Notes: generated by a model from the letters alone, not told the origin. Shown: positions 37,201 to 45,366, numbered from the stretch's first letter. The stretch is DNA of 57,457 bases from Roseobacter sp. (GCA_002731875.1 PCCY01000004.1:271963-329419); one strand, 5' to 3'. Numbers and translations are program-made.

Positions 37201-38196
37201 CTCCTCATGGGCGATAACCTCCGCCTCGGGTCGTGTCAGATCGGATACTTGCCAAGGCATGTTTTCCGCCTCTATCGCAGAACTCTCGACCTTGGGGCGT
37301 ACATCGCACTGGCCACAGCGCAAGTCATTGCCAAACCACGAAACCACCAACGATGCCGCCTTGAGCTTGGGAAACTCATCAACCAGATTGTCCACTGATG
37401 CCGCAAAGTCAGTTTTCCCCGCAGGGGTCGTTACATTTGCGCTCCAGCGGGCACCGTTATGATCGGCGTAATGAACCGGCGTTGTCGCCAACGCGTATTC
37501 GCCGGTTCCTGGAATCAGGGCGACCCCATTAACCGCCTGAGTAACACTTTCCACGGTATCTGCTGCATCGGTGGCCTCTGGGCGCGTCACCTCGAAAGAA
37601 AACTGCGGGACCCGATTGCCAAACTGTCCCAACGCAAGGTTTTCCATAACCACATAGGCGGTCCCCCTGTAAGCAGGTACATTGTCGGCCCCTTCAATGG
37701 CCGAGATGGTCGGATCGGGCAATTGATCGCGCGTACCGTAATAAACGCTCATGTTCAGATCACGTTCTGCCACCAATGCACCATCGGCCCAGATGCGGCT
37801 GATACCTGTAATTTCCCCTTCGCACAGCGCAATTGCCAAGCTTAAAGAATACGAGTACTCGGTCGTTCGCGGCGTAGCTGGTGCCCCCTTGCCTCCGCCA
37901 CCCGATACCGTCGTGGTCTGCGCAAAGTCCGACGCCCAAATCACCTGGCCCCCGACACGCATACGACCATAAAGCTGAGGAAGCGGGGAGCCTTCTCCGG
38001 CTTGGGTCAGACGAAAACGATCAACCTTGCCGGTTTCCACCGCTTGTGCGCCTTGTCCCAGCAAACGCTGATCGATCACGCGGCCAAGGGTGGCACCAAA
38101 TGCGCGCCCAACCGCGACCGAAGATAACCCTGCGACGGTGCCACCCAAGGACCCGCCGACCGCAGCACCCGCTGTAGATAATAGTATCGTCGCCAT
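34267..38196 (-). CDS. GTA gp15, host-specificity/tail-tip protein with TIM-barrel-like domain
   Basis: A 1309-residue baseplate protein (the largest of the particle, called megatron in the RcGTA structure). The N terminus (ATILLSTAGAAVGGSLGGTVAG) is hydrophobic and glycine-rich; the GTA TIM-barrel-like domain lies around residues 410-740 (IDFIGIDNYMPVSDWRDG, KPVWFTEYGCAAIDKGTNQPNKF), followed by a phage-tail domain and a C-terminal Rcc01698-like region. It should contact the recipient envelope. The ATG at 38196 has GAGAGG seven bases upstream and shares one base with the gp14 stop; an in-frame start 17 codons earlier would overlap gp14. Confidence 0.95.
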   Translation of the reverse strand: MATILLSTAGAAVGGSLGGTVAGLSSVAVGRAFGATLGRVIDQRLLGQGAQAVETGKVDRFRLTQAGEGSPLPQLYGRMRVGGQVIWASDFAQTTTVSGGGGKGAPATPRTTEYSYSLSLAIALCEGEITGISRIWADGALVAERDLNMSVYYGTRDQLPDPTISAIEGADNVPAYRGTAYVVMENLALGQFGNRVPQFSFEVTRPEATDAADTVESVTQAVNGVALIPGTGEYALATTPVHYADHNGARWSANVTTPAGKTDFAASVDNLVDEFPKLKAASLVVSWFGNDLRCGQCDVRPKVESSAIEAENMPWQVSDLTRPEAEVIAHEEDRPVYGGTPTDASVVEAIQAMSAAGKAVMFYPFILMDQLDNNALPDPYTDATSQAKLPWRGRITLSKAPGRAGSPDRTSVADEEVAAFFGTVKAADFDVTSGQVHYSGPDEWTFSRFILHYAALCAVAGGVDAFCIGTEMRGLTQIRGANDGFPAVSALRSLAAEARALLGSTTKISYAADWSEYFGYQPQDGNNDRYFHLDPLWADANIDFIGIDNYMPVSDWRDGHDHLDAQTWDTIYNLGYLQSNMEGGEGFDWFYHSPEARAAQIRTPITDEDADEAWIYRYKDIRSWWASTHHERVNGQRSDTKTAWIPESKPVWFTEYGCAAIDKGTNQPNKFLDLKSSESSLPRYSTGARDDLIQMQYLQAFNAYWNDPSHNPVSAEYGGPMIDMSRAFVWAWDARPYPYFPNNDVLWSDGSNYARGHWLNGRSSSYPLSSLVGEICRDAGVLAYDTSRLYGYVRGYVVDQISDARASLQPLMLRFGFDAVERDGCLVFVMRDKPGSVRLDPRTLAVSDELGGTTEQARETDAEIAGRVRLRFVQADGDFDAIAEEAVLADDATHSVVASELNMSLTRTEGRQILERWLAEARMSRETLRLALPPSQMELGTGDVVELPAEKGERDGLYRIDRVEQGEMQIVEAVRIEPTIYETASFADELAKIQPFTAPVPVTAVFLDLPLLRGNETPYAPYIAASATPWPGSVAVYQSSGTSGFGLNSILPIGATMGTTETELVAARPGVFDHGDGLQVRLNSGQLESVDETSLMNGMNLAAIGDGSADQWEIFQFEQAELVAPNTYRLSKRLRGQAGTDALMPPVWPQGSRFVLLNDVPVQITSSPNLRRVEQQYRIGPATRSYDDPSYIQLGAAFEGNGLRPLRPCHLRARVQTEDVVFNWIRRTRVGGDSWDSLEVPLAEENERYIIRLLQDGKVLRDAITTDPEWRYDAETRQSDGMAGAFKISVAQVSASYGAGPAALISVSF

Positions 38197-38642
38197 CAGA
38201 TCGCCTCTCTCGGGAATTCGAAACGCGCGACAAGCCTGCGTCGCCAAGAGACACCCAGCGGGCTCTCCACTACTCCGTGACCACTATACGCGTGGATAAA
38301 TCCCGCAGCTGATCCGACCCGTGAAGCCACACCGAGATGCTTTGCCACAGAACCGCTGCGCATACGAAACAGTAGCACGTCGCCCACATCTTCAACATTG
38401 AAACCCTTGGGGCGCAGATGCCGGCTTGCCGCCTGCCACAATCTCTCCTCTCCCTGTGGTTCAGACCAGTCCTTTGAATAGGCAGGGATCATTTCCGGCT
38501 CAGCTCCCACTACCTCGCGCCAGATACCGCGCAGCAAGCCCAGGCAATCACACCCCGCACCTTTGGTCGCGCTCTGGTGGACGTAGGGCGTACCAATCCA
38601 GCTTCTTGCCGATCTCACAATCAGATCTTGACGGAGCGTCAT
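38196..38642 (-). CDS. GTA gp14, NlpC/P60-family peptidase
   Basis: A 148-residue cell-wall peptidase of the tail tip. The NlpC/P60 core has Cys33 in GCDCLGL and His102 in AKHLGV, a Cys-His pair for cleaving peptide bonds of peptidoglycan, plus IHAYSGHGVVE. It presumably opens the recipient wall during DNA delivery. AGGAGG lies about ten bases before the ATG, and the gene overlaps gp13 by four bases (ATGA). Confidence 0.94.
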   Translation of the reverse strand: MTLRQDLIVRSARSWIGTPYVHQSATKGAGCDCLGLLRGIWREVVGAEPEMIPAYSKDWSEPQGEERLWQAASRHLRPKGFNVEDVGDVLLFRMRSGSVAKHLGVASRVGSAAGFIHAYSGHGVVESPLGVSWRRRLVARFEFPREAI

Positions 38643-39529
38643 CGCATGGATCCTCCTGTGTTAGTACCCGAAGGCTGGGGCGTCGCCATCATCCAATCGT
38701 CACTCGGGATGTCTGGAAATCCCTGAAAGTTCAGCAGGTTATTGAATTTCAGTCGGCATGTGGTCATTCGTTTGTCACAGCCCGCACTGAGCCGAACACC
38801 GACGCCTTGTTCGATTGCGCCGCGGATTGGCTCCCACAGTTCTATCTCGCGTTGCCCGCCAAGAACGCGGTCATGCTTGATCATTCCCCACAACCCCTTG
38901 GCTGGCCCGTCAGTCACATCGACCCTGCCACGCGTGAACCAACCAACTTCAAAACCCGGCAAGTCATCCCACCGGAATACGCGGCCGTCTTTATGTGATT
39001 GAACCGTGGCAAACTGAATATATCCCGAAGTCGCGACGTCAAACCCGCAGGCCCCATCACCCAACACAGCAGTGCATGGCTTTTGAAATATTCGACCCAT
39101 TGGCCGGTTCAGTGCTTCGGTCAGCCCGCGCAATTCGGCACGAAACACGCCGCCTGCGCGTTGAATTTCTCCGATCGTCCCACGAAAGATTAAAGTTCGT
39201 TGGGCGACATTGGTCCAGTTCACCCGCCAACACGAAACGTCGGCCCCGTCAAACCGCCCTTGTTCGATCTCATCTTCGCGTATGGCAAAGTGGCTTAGCG
39301 CTCCCATGGCCTCTGTGTTGTTTACCGACAACCCGGTGGAGTGCGACAAGGCACGCACGTTTAAACCCCGATCTGGCCGAAACTCCAGCCCACCAAAGCT
39401 AAGCGGGGCATCATGATCGGTAAATGTCAGTTCAGCCCCATCGCGTCGTCGGATTGCCCATGCGTGGCAAAGGGTCGTCAGGCCGGTCTTTAGGTGTGCG
39501 GCCAGACCATCATCCATATTTCCAATCAT
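38639..39529 (-). CDS. GTA gp13, DUF2163/BR0599-type baseplate hub protein
   Basis: A 296-residue protein with an N-terminal DUF2163 domain (HAWAIRRRDGAELTFTDHD, FRPDRGLNVRALSHSTGLSVNN) and a C-terminal phage BR0599-type region containing cysteines (CGFDVATSGY, LSAGCDKRMTTCRLKFNNLLNFQGFPDIP). In RcGTA gp13 is a hub protein and iron-sulfur binding has been reported; the four Cys seen here are consistent with that. It overlaps gp12 and gp14 by four bases each. GAGG precedes the ATG by seven bases. Confidence 0.94.
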   Translation of the reverse strand: MIGNMDDGLAAHLKTGLTTLCHAWAIRRRDGAELTFTDHDAPLSFGGLEFRPDRGLNVRALSHSTGLSVNNTEAMGALSHFAIREDEIEQGRFDGADVSCWRVNWTNVAQRTLIFRGTIGEIQRAGGVFRAELRGLTEALNRPMGRIFQKPCTAVLGDGACGFDVATSGYIQFATVQSHKDGRVFRWDDLPGFEVGWFTRGRVDVTDGPAKGLWGMIKHDRVLGGQREIELWEPIRGAIEQGVGVRLSAGCDKRMTTCRLKFNNLLNFQGFPDIPSDDWMMATPQPSGTNTGGSMR

Positions 39530-40158
39530 ATCCGCACCTCGATCACCGGAACATTCGGCACTTGACCCGCCTGAAAACTCGCCACACTGACCAATATGCG
39601 GTCGGTGTCGAAACGCACCGGCACGTCAAACTCGTACCCCGCCGAGACTGGCATATCCGGGTCGGGAGCGTGGGCAAAACGGATCATTCCGGTAGACGTA
39701 TCAACCTCATAATCCACGCCTTCTTGCAGTTCATCTTGCGCAATTCCGACGCGCACCGTTCCCTTGACCGGTTTGGTGACCGGTCGCGCATAGCTGTGTC
39801 CACCGGAACGATAGGTCTTTACCAACTGATAGTCGTTTCGCAGCCCGTCGCCCACGCCCAACATCTGGTCCTCAAACGCGACACCCTCCGACGACCTACA
39901 GGACTTGAAGTCCGCCCAGTCCTTCCAGCGAAACCCATACATCTGCCCATACCGCGCTTCGAAAAACGCAGTAAGAGCCTGGACATCGTCGATAGATCTC
40001 ATCCCCAAGCCGGCATCGTATACCCGACGAGAATGCGCCCAAGGCGTGTTGCGTTCTTCAAACCCATTGGCAAGGGTCACCACATCGGTGCGGCGTTGCG
40101 GTCCTCCGAGTGCGCCGAAACTAAGGCTTGGCGGAAATCTAACATCATGAAAATTCAC
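39526..40158 (-). CDS. GTA gp12, DUF2460 distal tail protein
   Basis: A 210-residue DUF2460 protein, the distal tail protein that joins tube and baseplate. It begins MNFHDVRFPPSLSFGALGGPQRR, the family N terminus, and contains NGFEERNTPWAHSRRVYDAG and FRWKDWADFKS. The GTG at 40158 is preferred to one two codons earlier because AAGGA lies eight bases before it, against two for the other. It follows gp11 by 13 bases. Confidence 0.94.
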   Translation of the reverse strand: MNFHDVRFPPSLSFGALGGPQRRTDVVTLANGFEERNTPWAHSRRVYDAGLGMRSIDDVQALTAFFEARYGQMYGFRWKDWADFKSCRSSEGVAFEDQMLGVGDGLRNDYQLVKTYRSGGHSYARPVTKPVKGTVRVGIAQDELQEGVDYEVDTSTGMIRFAHAPDPDMPVSAGYEFDVPVRFDTDRILVSVASFQAGQVPNVPVIEVRI

Positions 40159-40171
40159 CGGCACATTCCTT

Positions 40172-40831
40172 TTATCGATTGCGATTGCCGTTGGAGAGCG
40201 CGCGGCTCATCTGCGCTGCGATCTGGCTTTGACTCCGCTGAAATCCCTGCACATCCGGTGTCGAGATATTCATGACGACCGTTGTCGAGCCACCGCCACC
40301 GCTTCTCACACCCAATTTGCCGTCCGGGCCACGGGCCAATGGCATGATGGCTTCAGGACCGGCTTCCCCCATCAACCCCATGCCCCCGCGCATCCCAAAG
40401 CCTGTCGCTGTGCTGACAATCCCGCCCTGAGCGAACGGCATTACCTTTCCCTGAGAAAACGCTGCTCCGTTGGCAAAAGGCAAAATGCCCTGCACCAAAG
40501 CCCCCACCCCTTGGCTGACCAGTCCGCCAAACTGATCACTCACGGGTTTTATCGCCGCGTTGAACGTCGTGTTGGCCAAGGATCTAGCGACAGTTGTCAG
40601 TGCGTCGGACAGGTTCTTCCCATCGAAAGCAACCCCTTCGAAAGCCGTTCGCAAGCCGCGGCTCAGGCCTTTTTCAAGGGTATTGATGTCTTTTCCAGTA
40701 GCCGCCAATGCCGAACGCATACGGCCTAGTTCCCGGTCAAACCCCTCGACCAGCAAACTTGTATCTTCCAGCGTGGCATTAAGCTTTTCGGCACCGCTTC
40801 CTAACGTTTCGAAGGCTTCTTCATCCTGCAT
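40172..40831 (-). CDS. GTA gp11, short tail tape-measure protein
   Basis: A 219-residue tape-measure protein, far shorter than in typical siphophages, as known for GTAs with their short tails. It has an N-terminal helical part (EAFETLGSGAEKLNATLED), a central Gly/Ala-rich hydrophobic stretch (LVSQGVGALVQGILPFANGAAFSQG), MGEAGPEAIMPLARGPDGKLGV, a motif common to tape measures, and a polar Gln/Ser tail. The ATG at 40831 follows AGAGGA. It overlaps the gp10.1 gene by 11 bases. Confidence 0.92.
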   Translation of the reverse strand: MQDEEAFETLGSGAEKLNATLEDTSLLVEGFDRELGRMRSALAATGKDINTLEKGLSRGLRTAFEGVAFDGKNLSDALTTVARSLANTTFNAAIKPVSDQFGGLVSQGVGALVQGILPFANGAAFSQGKVMPFAQGGIVSTATGFGMRGGMGLMGEAGPEAIMPLARGPDGKLGVRSGGGGSTTVVMNISTPDVQGFQRSQSQIAAQMSRALSNGNRNR

Positions 40832-41036
40832 CGCAATTTCCTCTCTTCTCATCGGGATAGGCTGCCATCAGTTGCGCCAGACCATCATTCAACAACGGTA
40901 CTTGTGCATGGCTTGGCCCCATCATCAGTTGCAGTTCCGCTGGGGTCAGTCGCCAGAATGCGTCTGGCGTCATCCCCAAGCCGTTTAACCCCGCGCGCAT
41001 CAGCTCCGGCCAATTGATCCCCTTGCCGGATGTCAT
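40821..41036 (-). CDS. GTA gp10.1, small tail-assembly chaperone (Rcc01693 family)
   Basis: A 71-residue protein with the conserved motif DAFWRLTPAELQLMMG, typical of the Rcc01693/phage tail-assembly chaperone family. It lies between gp10 and the tape measure, where siphophages encode their two chaperone products. It overlaps gp10 by four bases (ATGA) and gp11 by 11. Its small size makes it easy to miss in automatic annotation. Confidence 0.92.
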   Translation of the reverse strand: MTSGKGINWPELMRAGLNGLGMTPDAFWRLTPAELQLMMGPSHAQVPLLNDGLAQLMAAYPDEKRGNCDAG

Positions 41037-41347
41037 GAAGGAACCGAAAAAGCCCGCGCCAACAGCTCAGCGGCGGCACGGGCAGCAGCCATCGGTCCGC
41101 CCTCAATCGAAGCTTGGGCTAACGACGTTTCCGTAAAATCCGCTCCGCCAGCCCGAAGACCGGCTGTAAGCAAGCAAAGGACATCGCGGCTTGAAAACCG
41201 GTTAGCTTCGAACCGCTCCACCAAAGCCACCAAAGATGGCTGTTTCAGCGCATCCTCGAGCTCTACCAATGCCCCGAGCGTGAGCCGCGCAACATGTGCT
41301 CGCCCATCGATTACCAAAGCTACATCACCGCGCCATTTGTTAACCAT
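41033..41347 (-). CDS. GTA gp10, tail-assembly chaperone (GTA family gp10)
   Basis: A 104-residue protein with the family features GDVALVIDGRAHVARLTLGALVELEDAL and ANRFSSRDVLCLLTAGLRAGG. It corresponds to phage G/GT-type chaperones that hold the tape measure before tube assembly, but here the second product (gp10.1) is a separate overlapping gene in place of a programmed frameshift. It starts four bases after the gp9 stop. Confidence 0.92.
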   Translation of the reverse strand: MVNKWRGDVALVIDGRAHVARLTLGALVELEDALKQPSLVALVERFEANRFSSRDVLCLLTAGLRAGGADFTETSLAQASIEGGPMAAARAAAELLARAFSVPS

Positions 41348-41351
41348 CTGC

Positions 41352-41783
41352 TCAAACCACCGGTTCAGCGATGTCAGGTGTAAAGTTCAGCTGACCGGCG
41401 GACTGAAGGCTCAGCTCATAGGTCGCCTCGCCGTTCAACGCGCCCCCATAATCAATTGAGGCGACTTGGAACGGTCCCTGGATGATCCCAAAGCTGGGTA
41501 TTACAATCTGGAAATCCGGCGTCAGCCCATCGAAAAACAGCTGACGTGCTCTTTCGTCCGTACCGGCGTCACGAAACACCCCGGAGCCGCTGATCGCTGC
41601 CGACCTTACCCCCGCTCCGGCAAGAAGCTCGCGCCATCCGCCGTCACTATCCAGCGACGTCACTTCAACCGGCTCGGCGTTAAAGGAGACCCGCGTCGCC
41701 CGAAGTCCCGCTATGGTCTCGAATTGACCATCGCTCGTCATGTCCACCTTGATCAATAAGTCTTTACCTGCTTGAACAGCCAT
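41352..41783 (-). CDS. GTA gp9, major tail tube protein (TP901-1 family)
   Basis: A 143-residue tail-tube subunit of the TP901-1 type. It begins MAVQAGKDLLIKVDM and contains FETIAGLRATRVSFNAEPVEVTSLDSDGGWRELLAGAGVRS in short family motifs, and GPFQVASIDYGG. The ATG at 41783 follows AGGAG at seven bases; an earlier in-frame ATG lacks such a site. Subunits stack as hexamers around the tape measure. Confidence 0.95.
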   Translation of the reverse strand: MAVQAGKDLLIKVDMTSDGQFETIAGLRATRVSFNAEPVEVTSLDSDGGWRELLAGAGVRSAAISGSGVFRDAGTDERARQLFFDGLTPDFQIVIPSFGIIQGPFQVASIDYGGALNGEATYELSLQSAGQLNFTPDIAEPVV

Positions 41784-41818
41784 ATCTAATCTCCTGTATC
41801 TGTCTGAAAACACATAGT

Positions 41819-42229
41819 TTAATCGTCCTGCACCCGTGCCCGGAACCGCATATCGACCCGACGCAATTGTTGGGCTCCGACTGACCTGGCGGTCGCTCGG
41901 TCGAAGCTGAGACTGATCAACTGGCCCCTGTTCAACGTCAGCTCACCGTCGTTGAGCACATCGCTGACGGCTCCTGCCACGCGTTTGGCGACAGCAAATC
42001 CTGGCTCGGTGCTCACCACGGTAATGTTAAACCAATGTATCGCTCCGCTTCCCGACGCATCCGATGCATCACGCACGGTTTCGCCGCCCAGTTGAACATA
42101 AACGGGAGGCAGCACACCTGTTGGCGCAGCGTCGAAAATTGCCGTGCCTACAAGCCCAGCCAGACCAGGATCGTCGCCAAGGGCTGCATAAACGGCCTGC
42201 TGCAAAGGAGCGGATAGGGCAAAGCTCAT
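41819..42229 (-). CDS. GTA gp8, DUF3168 tail terminator
   Basis: A 136-residue DUF3168 protein starting MSFALSAPLQQAVYAAL, with GVLPPVYVQLGGETVRDASDASG and RVAGAVSDVLNDGELTL. In the RcGTA particle gp8 caps the tail tube at the head side. It overlaps gp7 by four bases and is followed 35 bases later by gp9. Confidence 0.93.
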   Translation of the reverse strand: MSFALSAPLQQAVYAALGDDPGLAGLVGTAIFDAAPTGVLPPVYVQLGGETVRDASDASGSGAIHWFNITVVSTEPGFAVAKRVAGAVSDVLNDGELTLNRGQLISLSFDRATARSVGAQQLRRVDMRFRARVQDD

Positions 42230-42564
42230 ACCACTGTCTCCTCTTTGACGCGACAGATCAGGTAACGTCCTTGCGTGTCCCGTTCAGCGACAGATTTGAT
42301 GTGAAACACCCTTGATCCCTCGCGAAAGCGCTGTTGCGGTACCGGCCGGGCAGGATTCCCCGCCGGGGCACCGCGAACCGTGATCACAAAATCCACCCGG
42401 CTGACCAACACGCCGCCCTGAACGGCTTCTCGGCCGGTTCGGGCGGCGACATGAGCCCATAGTACGCCTACTGGTACCCAACTCTGCTCATAGCCACCTG
42501 CTCCATCCGCCTGACGGGCGGGCTTTTCCAGCACGAGCTTTCGGTTCAACTCAACAACACTCAT
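42226..42564 (-). CDS. GTA gp7, head-tail adaptor (stopper)
   Basis: A 112-residue small beta-barrel protein of the head-tail joining family. Landmarks are LNRKLVLEKPARQADGAGGYEQSWVPVGVLWAHV and SRVFHIKSVAERDTQGRYLICRVKEE. It sits between connector gp6 and terminator gp8 in the neck of the particle. Both ends overlap neighbours by four bases, showing translational coupling through gp6-gp7-gp8. Confidence 0.93.
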   Translation of the reverse strand: MSVVELNRKLVLEKPARQADGAGGYEQSWVPVGVLWAHVAARTGREAVQGGVLVSRVDFVITVRGAPAGNPARPVPQQRFREGSRVFHIKSVAERDTQGRYLICRVKEETVV

Positions 42565-43160
42565 CCGCCGATCCCCATGCCAAGGCGCATCGGCCGGTAG
42601 CGTTCAATCAAGCTGCTGACGCCAAAAGGCATGCACCCATCGCTCAGCGTGGTCTCATGACGGAACTCGTAGTAATGCGCCGCGAGCAAAAACACTGCCT
42701 GCTGCAAATCGGCCGGCACTTGCGACCAGTCCGAACCCAACCCGGCCTCGAACCCGATCGTTACCATCCCAAACCGAGGGATAGACGCCAGCGCCGCGCC
42801 GGTTGTACGCAGCGCCGGACGCTGCATGTCACGGTCCAGCCAATACATTTGCGCGTCGACGATGGTTTCGACCCCATCCGCGCTTTTTATCGCTACGCTG
42901 TCGACAGAGTGCACCGGTGCGATGGGAAAGTGTTGCGCACATTCATCCCGCCACGACGACAAAGACCAGCTGAAACTGCGCCTTATCAAAGCCTTACCGG
43001 TGCGTGCCTCGACTGCGGCGACGGCGGCCCGCAGAAAGCTGACCAATACTTCATCCTGCAAAGTCTCGTTGCCAAAGCCACTGCCCATCCGCAGATGCGC
43101 CTTGAACACGTCTACCGGCAGAGTGGTATCCGCCACACCGGTTTCTTCGATCAACATCAT
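42561..43160 (-). CDS. GTA gp6, head-tail connector
   Basis: A 199-residue phage gp6-like connector: MMLIEETGVADTTLPVDVFKAHLRM, then an all-helical core (AAVAAVEARTGKALI) and VPADLQQAVFLLAAHYYEFRHET. It forms a ring under the portal. The ATG at 43160 has GGAGA six bases upstream, better than an ATG four codons earlier. Unlike other junctions of the cluster it is separated from the capsid gene, by 161 bases holding a hairpin. Confidence 0.93.
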   Translation of the reverse strand: MMLIEETGVADTTLPVDVFKAHLRMGSGFGNETLQDEVLVSFLRAAVAAVEARTGKALIRRSFSWSLSSWRDECAQHFPIAPVHSVDSVAIKSADGVETIVDAQMYWLDRDMQRPALRTTGAALASIPRFGMVTIGFEAGLGSDWSQVPADLQQAVFLLAAHYYEFRHETTLSDGCMPFGVSSLIERYRPMRLGMGIGG

Positions 43161-43284
43161 CGAGATCTCCAATCATCCCATTCATCCCAGCCCCTTTTTG
43201 GAACCCGGACACGCCCCGGCTGCATCGCTCGGTCGGAGGGGGCAGCTAGACAATGCACCCTATCCTTTGGCACGCGTCCGAGCC

Positions 43285-43306
43285 GGGGCCAGGTTGTCCT
43301 GACCCC
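43285..43306 (-). terminator. Hairpin in the gp5-gp6 intergenic gap
   Basis: GGGGCCAGG (43285-43293) and CCTGACCCC (43298-43306) form a nine-pair stem with one mismatch and a four-base loop, 16 bases past the capsid stop codon in the GTA direction. No T-run follows. It may lower read-through or protect capsid mRNA, giving more capsid than connector. Confidence 0.5.
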
Positions 43307-43321
43307 GTGTTCGACCTCGCT

Positions 43322-44497
43322 TTAGGCGGTGCCGAATTTCAAAAGCTTAATCGCGGCAAAGTCACTCACATCGCCCCCGACGCGCTTGGTCGCGTAGAAA
43401 AGCACGTGAGGTTTGGCGCTGAAGGGATCGCGCAGGATCCGCAAGTCGGGCCGCTCTGCTACGGTGTAACCGGCGGCAAAATCCCCGAAGGCCACCGAGT
43501 AAGAGTTCATTGCGACGTCGGGCATGTCTTCGGCGACGAGAACCGGATATCCCATCAAACGCGCCGGCTCCCCATGTGCCAAGCCGTCAGACCACAAGAA
43601 TCTGCCGTCTAGATCCTTTAGCTTACGAACCCGCCCCGCAGTTTTTGAACTCATGACAAAACTTGCGTTGGAGCGGTATTGCGCGCCGAGTGCGTAAACC
43701 AGATCTACTACAGAATCCGCCGTCACCTCGCCGTCCACGCCGGTGGGAACATAGCCCAGGTTGCTCCAACTCCACACATCGTTGTCGACCATGTTGTGGG
43801 CCAAAATGCCCTTGGGCTTGTCAATCCCGTCACCATGGATAAATGCCGATGCTTCCGCGCGCAGAAACTTGTCGGCAATTCTGCCCGCCAGCCAGGCTTC
43901 GATATCAAAAGCTGAATCGTCCAGTAGCCGCTGCGACGCTTTGGGCAACGCGCTCAGCTCGTGCAGCGGTATGGTGATGCGGTCGATTTGGGGTGTTGCG
44001 GTCTCTCCTACGGCGTTGCTTTCAGAGGCCCAACCGGCCCCGACATCAGCATGGTCAACCAAAACGTCATACGACGTGGCTTCCACCTGAACCACAGAGG
44101 CAATCGCCCGAATGGACGCCGTTGCGTTCAACACCGATTTCACCCGGTCTGATGTCTGCGGATCGACAAGATAACCGCCATCCGAATTCACCGCCGCCGA
44201 CAATGCCTTACTCTCCAGCTCAAGCCCGCGCAGGCCATCATCGTCACCGTTGCGGATATAGGCGTTCATCGCTTTTTGATGGGATGCACCACCGTCCACA
44301 GCCCCAGCCAAAGGCGTGCGCGCGGGCAAAGTCATCTTTCGATCCAACATAGTCATTCGCTCTTCTGTTTGTTGCAACTTGGTCGTCATATCGTCCTGAA
44401 ATCCTTTGAAATCATGAACAAAATCACCGACAGCGCGGCGTATCTCCACTACCGCGCCACTTGGCTCATCGCCCATGTCATCCACCATCCGCTCCAT
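43322..44497 (-). CDS. GTA gp5, HK97-type major capsid protein
   Basis: A 391-residue HK97-fold capsid. The first about 100 residues are a charged coiled-coil delta domain (EIRRAVGDFVHDFKGFQDDMTTKLQQTEERMTMLDRK in parts) that the gp4 protease should remove. The mature part starts near SKALSAAVNSDGGYLVDPQ, with PLHELSALPKASQRLLDDSAFDIEAWLAGRIADKF and a C-terminal RVGGDVSDFAAIKLLKF. GGAGGG lies six bases before the ATG, and the gene starts four bases after gp4. Confidence 0.96.
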   Translation of the reverse strand: MERMVDDMGDEPSGAVVEIRRAVGDFVHDFKGFQDDMTTKLQQTEERMTMLDRKMTLPARTPLAGAVDGGASHQKAMNAYIRNGDDDGLRGLELESKALSAAVNSDGGYLVDPQTSDRVKSVLNATASIRAIASVVQVEATSYDVLVDHADVGAGWASESNAVGETATPQIDRITIPLHELSALPKASQRLLDDSAFDIEAWLAGRIADKFLRAEASAFIHGDGIDKPKGILAHNMVDNDVWSWSNLGYVPTGVDGEVTADSVVDLVYALGAQYRSNASFVMSSKTAGRVRKLKDLDGRFLWSDGLAHGEPARLMGYPVLVAEDMPDVAMNSYSVAFGDFAAGYTVAERPDLRILRDPFSAKPHVLFYATKRVGGDVSDFAAIKLLKFGTA

Positions 44498-44501
44498 CCG
44501 A

Positions 44502-45116
44502 TCACCCTCCGTTCCGGTTTAAATTCTGCCGTGCCTCGTCAAAGACACCGGCCACCCCGCGCAAGATTTCTCCGACGCCGATGAAATCCCCCTTGGCCGC
44601 AATCCGCGCAGTGGGGAGCATGGGAAAGGTCACCAACGACACCTCCCACAGGTCCAGCGTTTGCAGCACCCGTTGGCCCGCGTCATTCTTGGCCGCGCGC
44701 TGCGTGCGATAGCCAATGCTCAGACCGTCGATCGCTCCTGCCTCGATCAAGGCCGCCGCCTCGCGTCCCCGCGCCACACTGTCCAGCAGCCGCCCCTTGA
44801 CCCAAAGCCCCCGCGCGTCCTCGCGCAGCTCGTCCCACACGCCGATCGGCTGGGCCGGATCATGCTGCCACAGCATCTTGATGCGCCGCCCCGCGGCCTC
44901 CGCCGCCGCCAGCGACGCGCCATAAGCCCCCCGCGCCACCAGATCACCGCCCTGATCGACCCGCCCGAACAGGCTGGCATAGCCGCTGATCTCGGTGCCG
45001 CCCTCCACAACAAGCCCCTCGTCGAAACGCGCGAACTTATGCTCCAACCCGCTGCCCATATGGGGCAAACCTCTCCCGTTCTCCGACCCGAGGCCGAAGC
45101 GCATGCCATCTTCCAT
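44502..45116 (-). CDS. GTA gp4, HK97-family prohead protease
   Basis: A 204-residue S78-type serine protease that trims the capsid scaffold during head maturation. The catalytic pair is visible as His85 in MLWQHDPAQPIG and Ser133 in IDGLSIGYR. The ATG at 45116 follows GGGAGGG at four bases and is preferred to a TTG seven codons earlier. The sequence from about residue 41 (TEISGYASLFGRVDQGGDLVARGAY) is the conserved family start. Confidence 0.95.
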   Translation of the reverse strand: MEDGMRFGLGSENGRGLPHMGSGLEHKFARFDEGLVVEGGTEISGYASLFGRVDQGGDLVARGAYGASLAAAEAAGRRIKMLWQHDPAQPIGVWDELREDARGLWVKGRLLDSVARGREAAALIEAGAIDGLSIGYRTQRAAKNDAGQRVLQTLDLWEVSLVTFPMLPTARIAAKGDFIGVGEILRGVAGVFDEARQNLNRNGG

Positions 45117-45141
45117 GACACCCTCCCTTGCGTTCAATTTG

Positions 45142-45366
45142 CTACGGCGCGACCACCAGAAACGACTGTACCGCCTGCGCCAAAATCACCGCGACCACAC
45201 CGTAGACGGTCAACCACAACCGCCGCTCCAGCCGCTCTATCATCTCTTCCAGCCGGTCCAATCGCTGCAAAAGGTTCTCGTGGTGGATCGCACTCACTCT
45301 CTCATGCGCCTGCAACCGCAAACCCGGTGCGCATTCGAACCTGTCAAATCCACTATCCTCACTCAT
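45142..45366 (-). CDS. GTA gp3.5, small single-span membrane protein
   Basis: A 74-residue protein with a helical N-terminal part (ENLLQRLDRLEEMIERLERR, coiled coil) and a C-terminal membrane span (LWLTVYGVVAVILAQAVQSFLVV). This is the gene called 3.5 in GTA clusters; it is conserved there but its role is unclear. It overlaps the portal gene by eight bases and precedes the protease gene. Confidence 0.88.
   Translation of the reverse strand: MSEDSGFDRFECAPGLRLQAHERVSAIHHENLLQRLDRLEEMIERLERRLWLTVYGVVAVILAQAVQSFLVVAP

Noticed and set aside
41814..41821. ATAGTTTA at the gp8-gp9 junction as a third pdh/lpd operator
   Set aside because: Only one arm is present; the expected TAAACTAT four bases on is missing.
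43253..43612. Plus-strand frame across the capsid 3' end and the gp5-gp6 gap
   Set aside because: Most of it is antisense to the capsid gene and it has no domain; the gap is better explained as a spacer with a hairpin.
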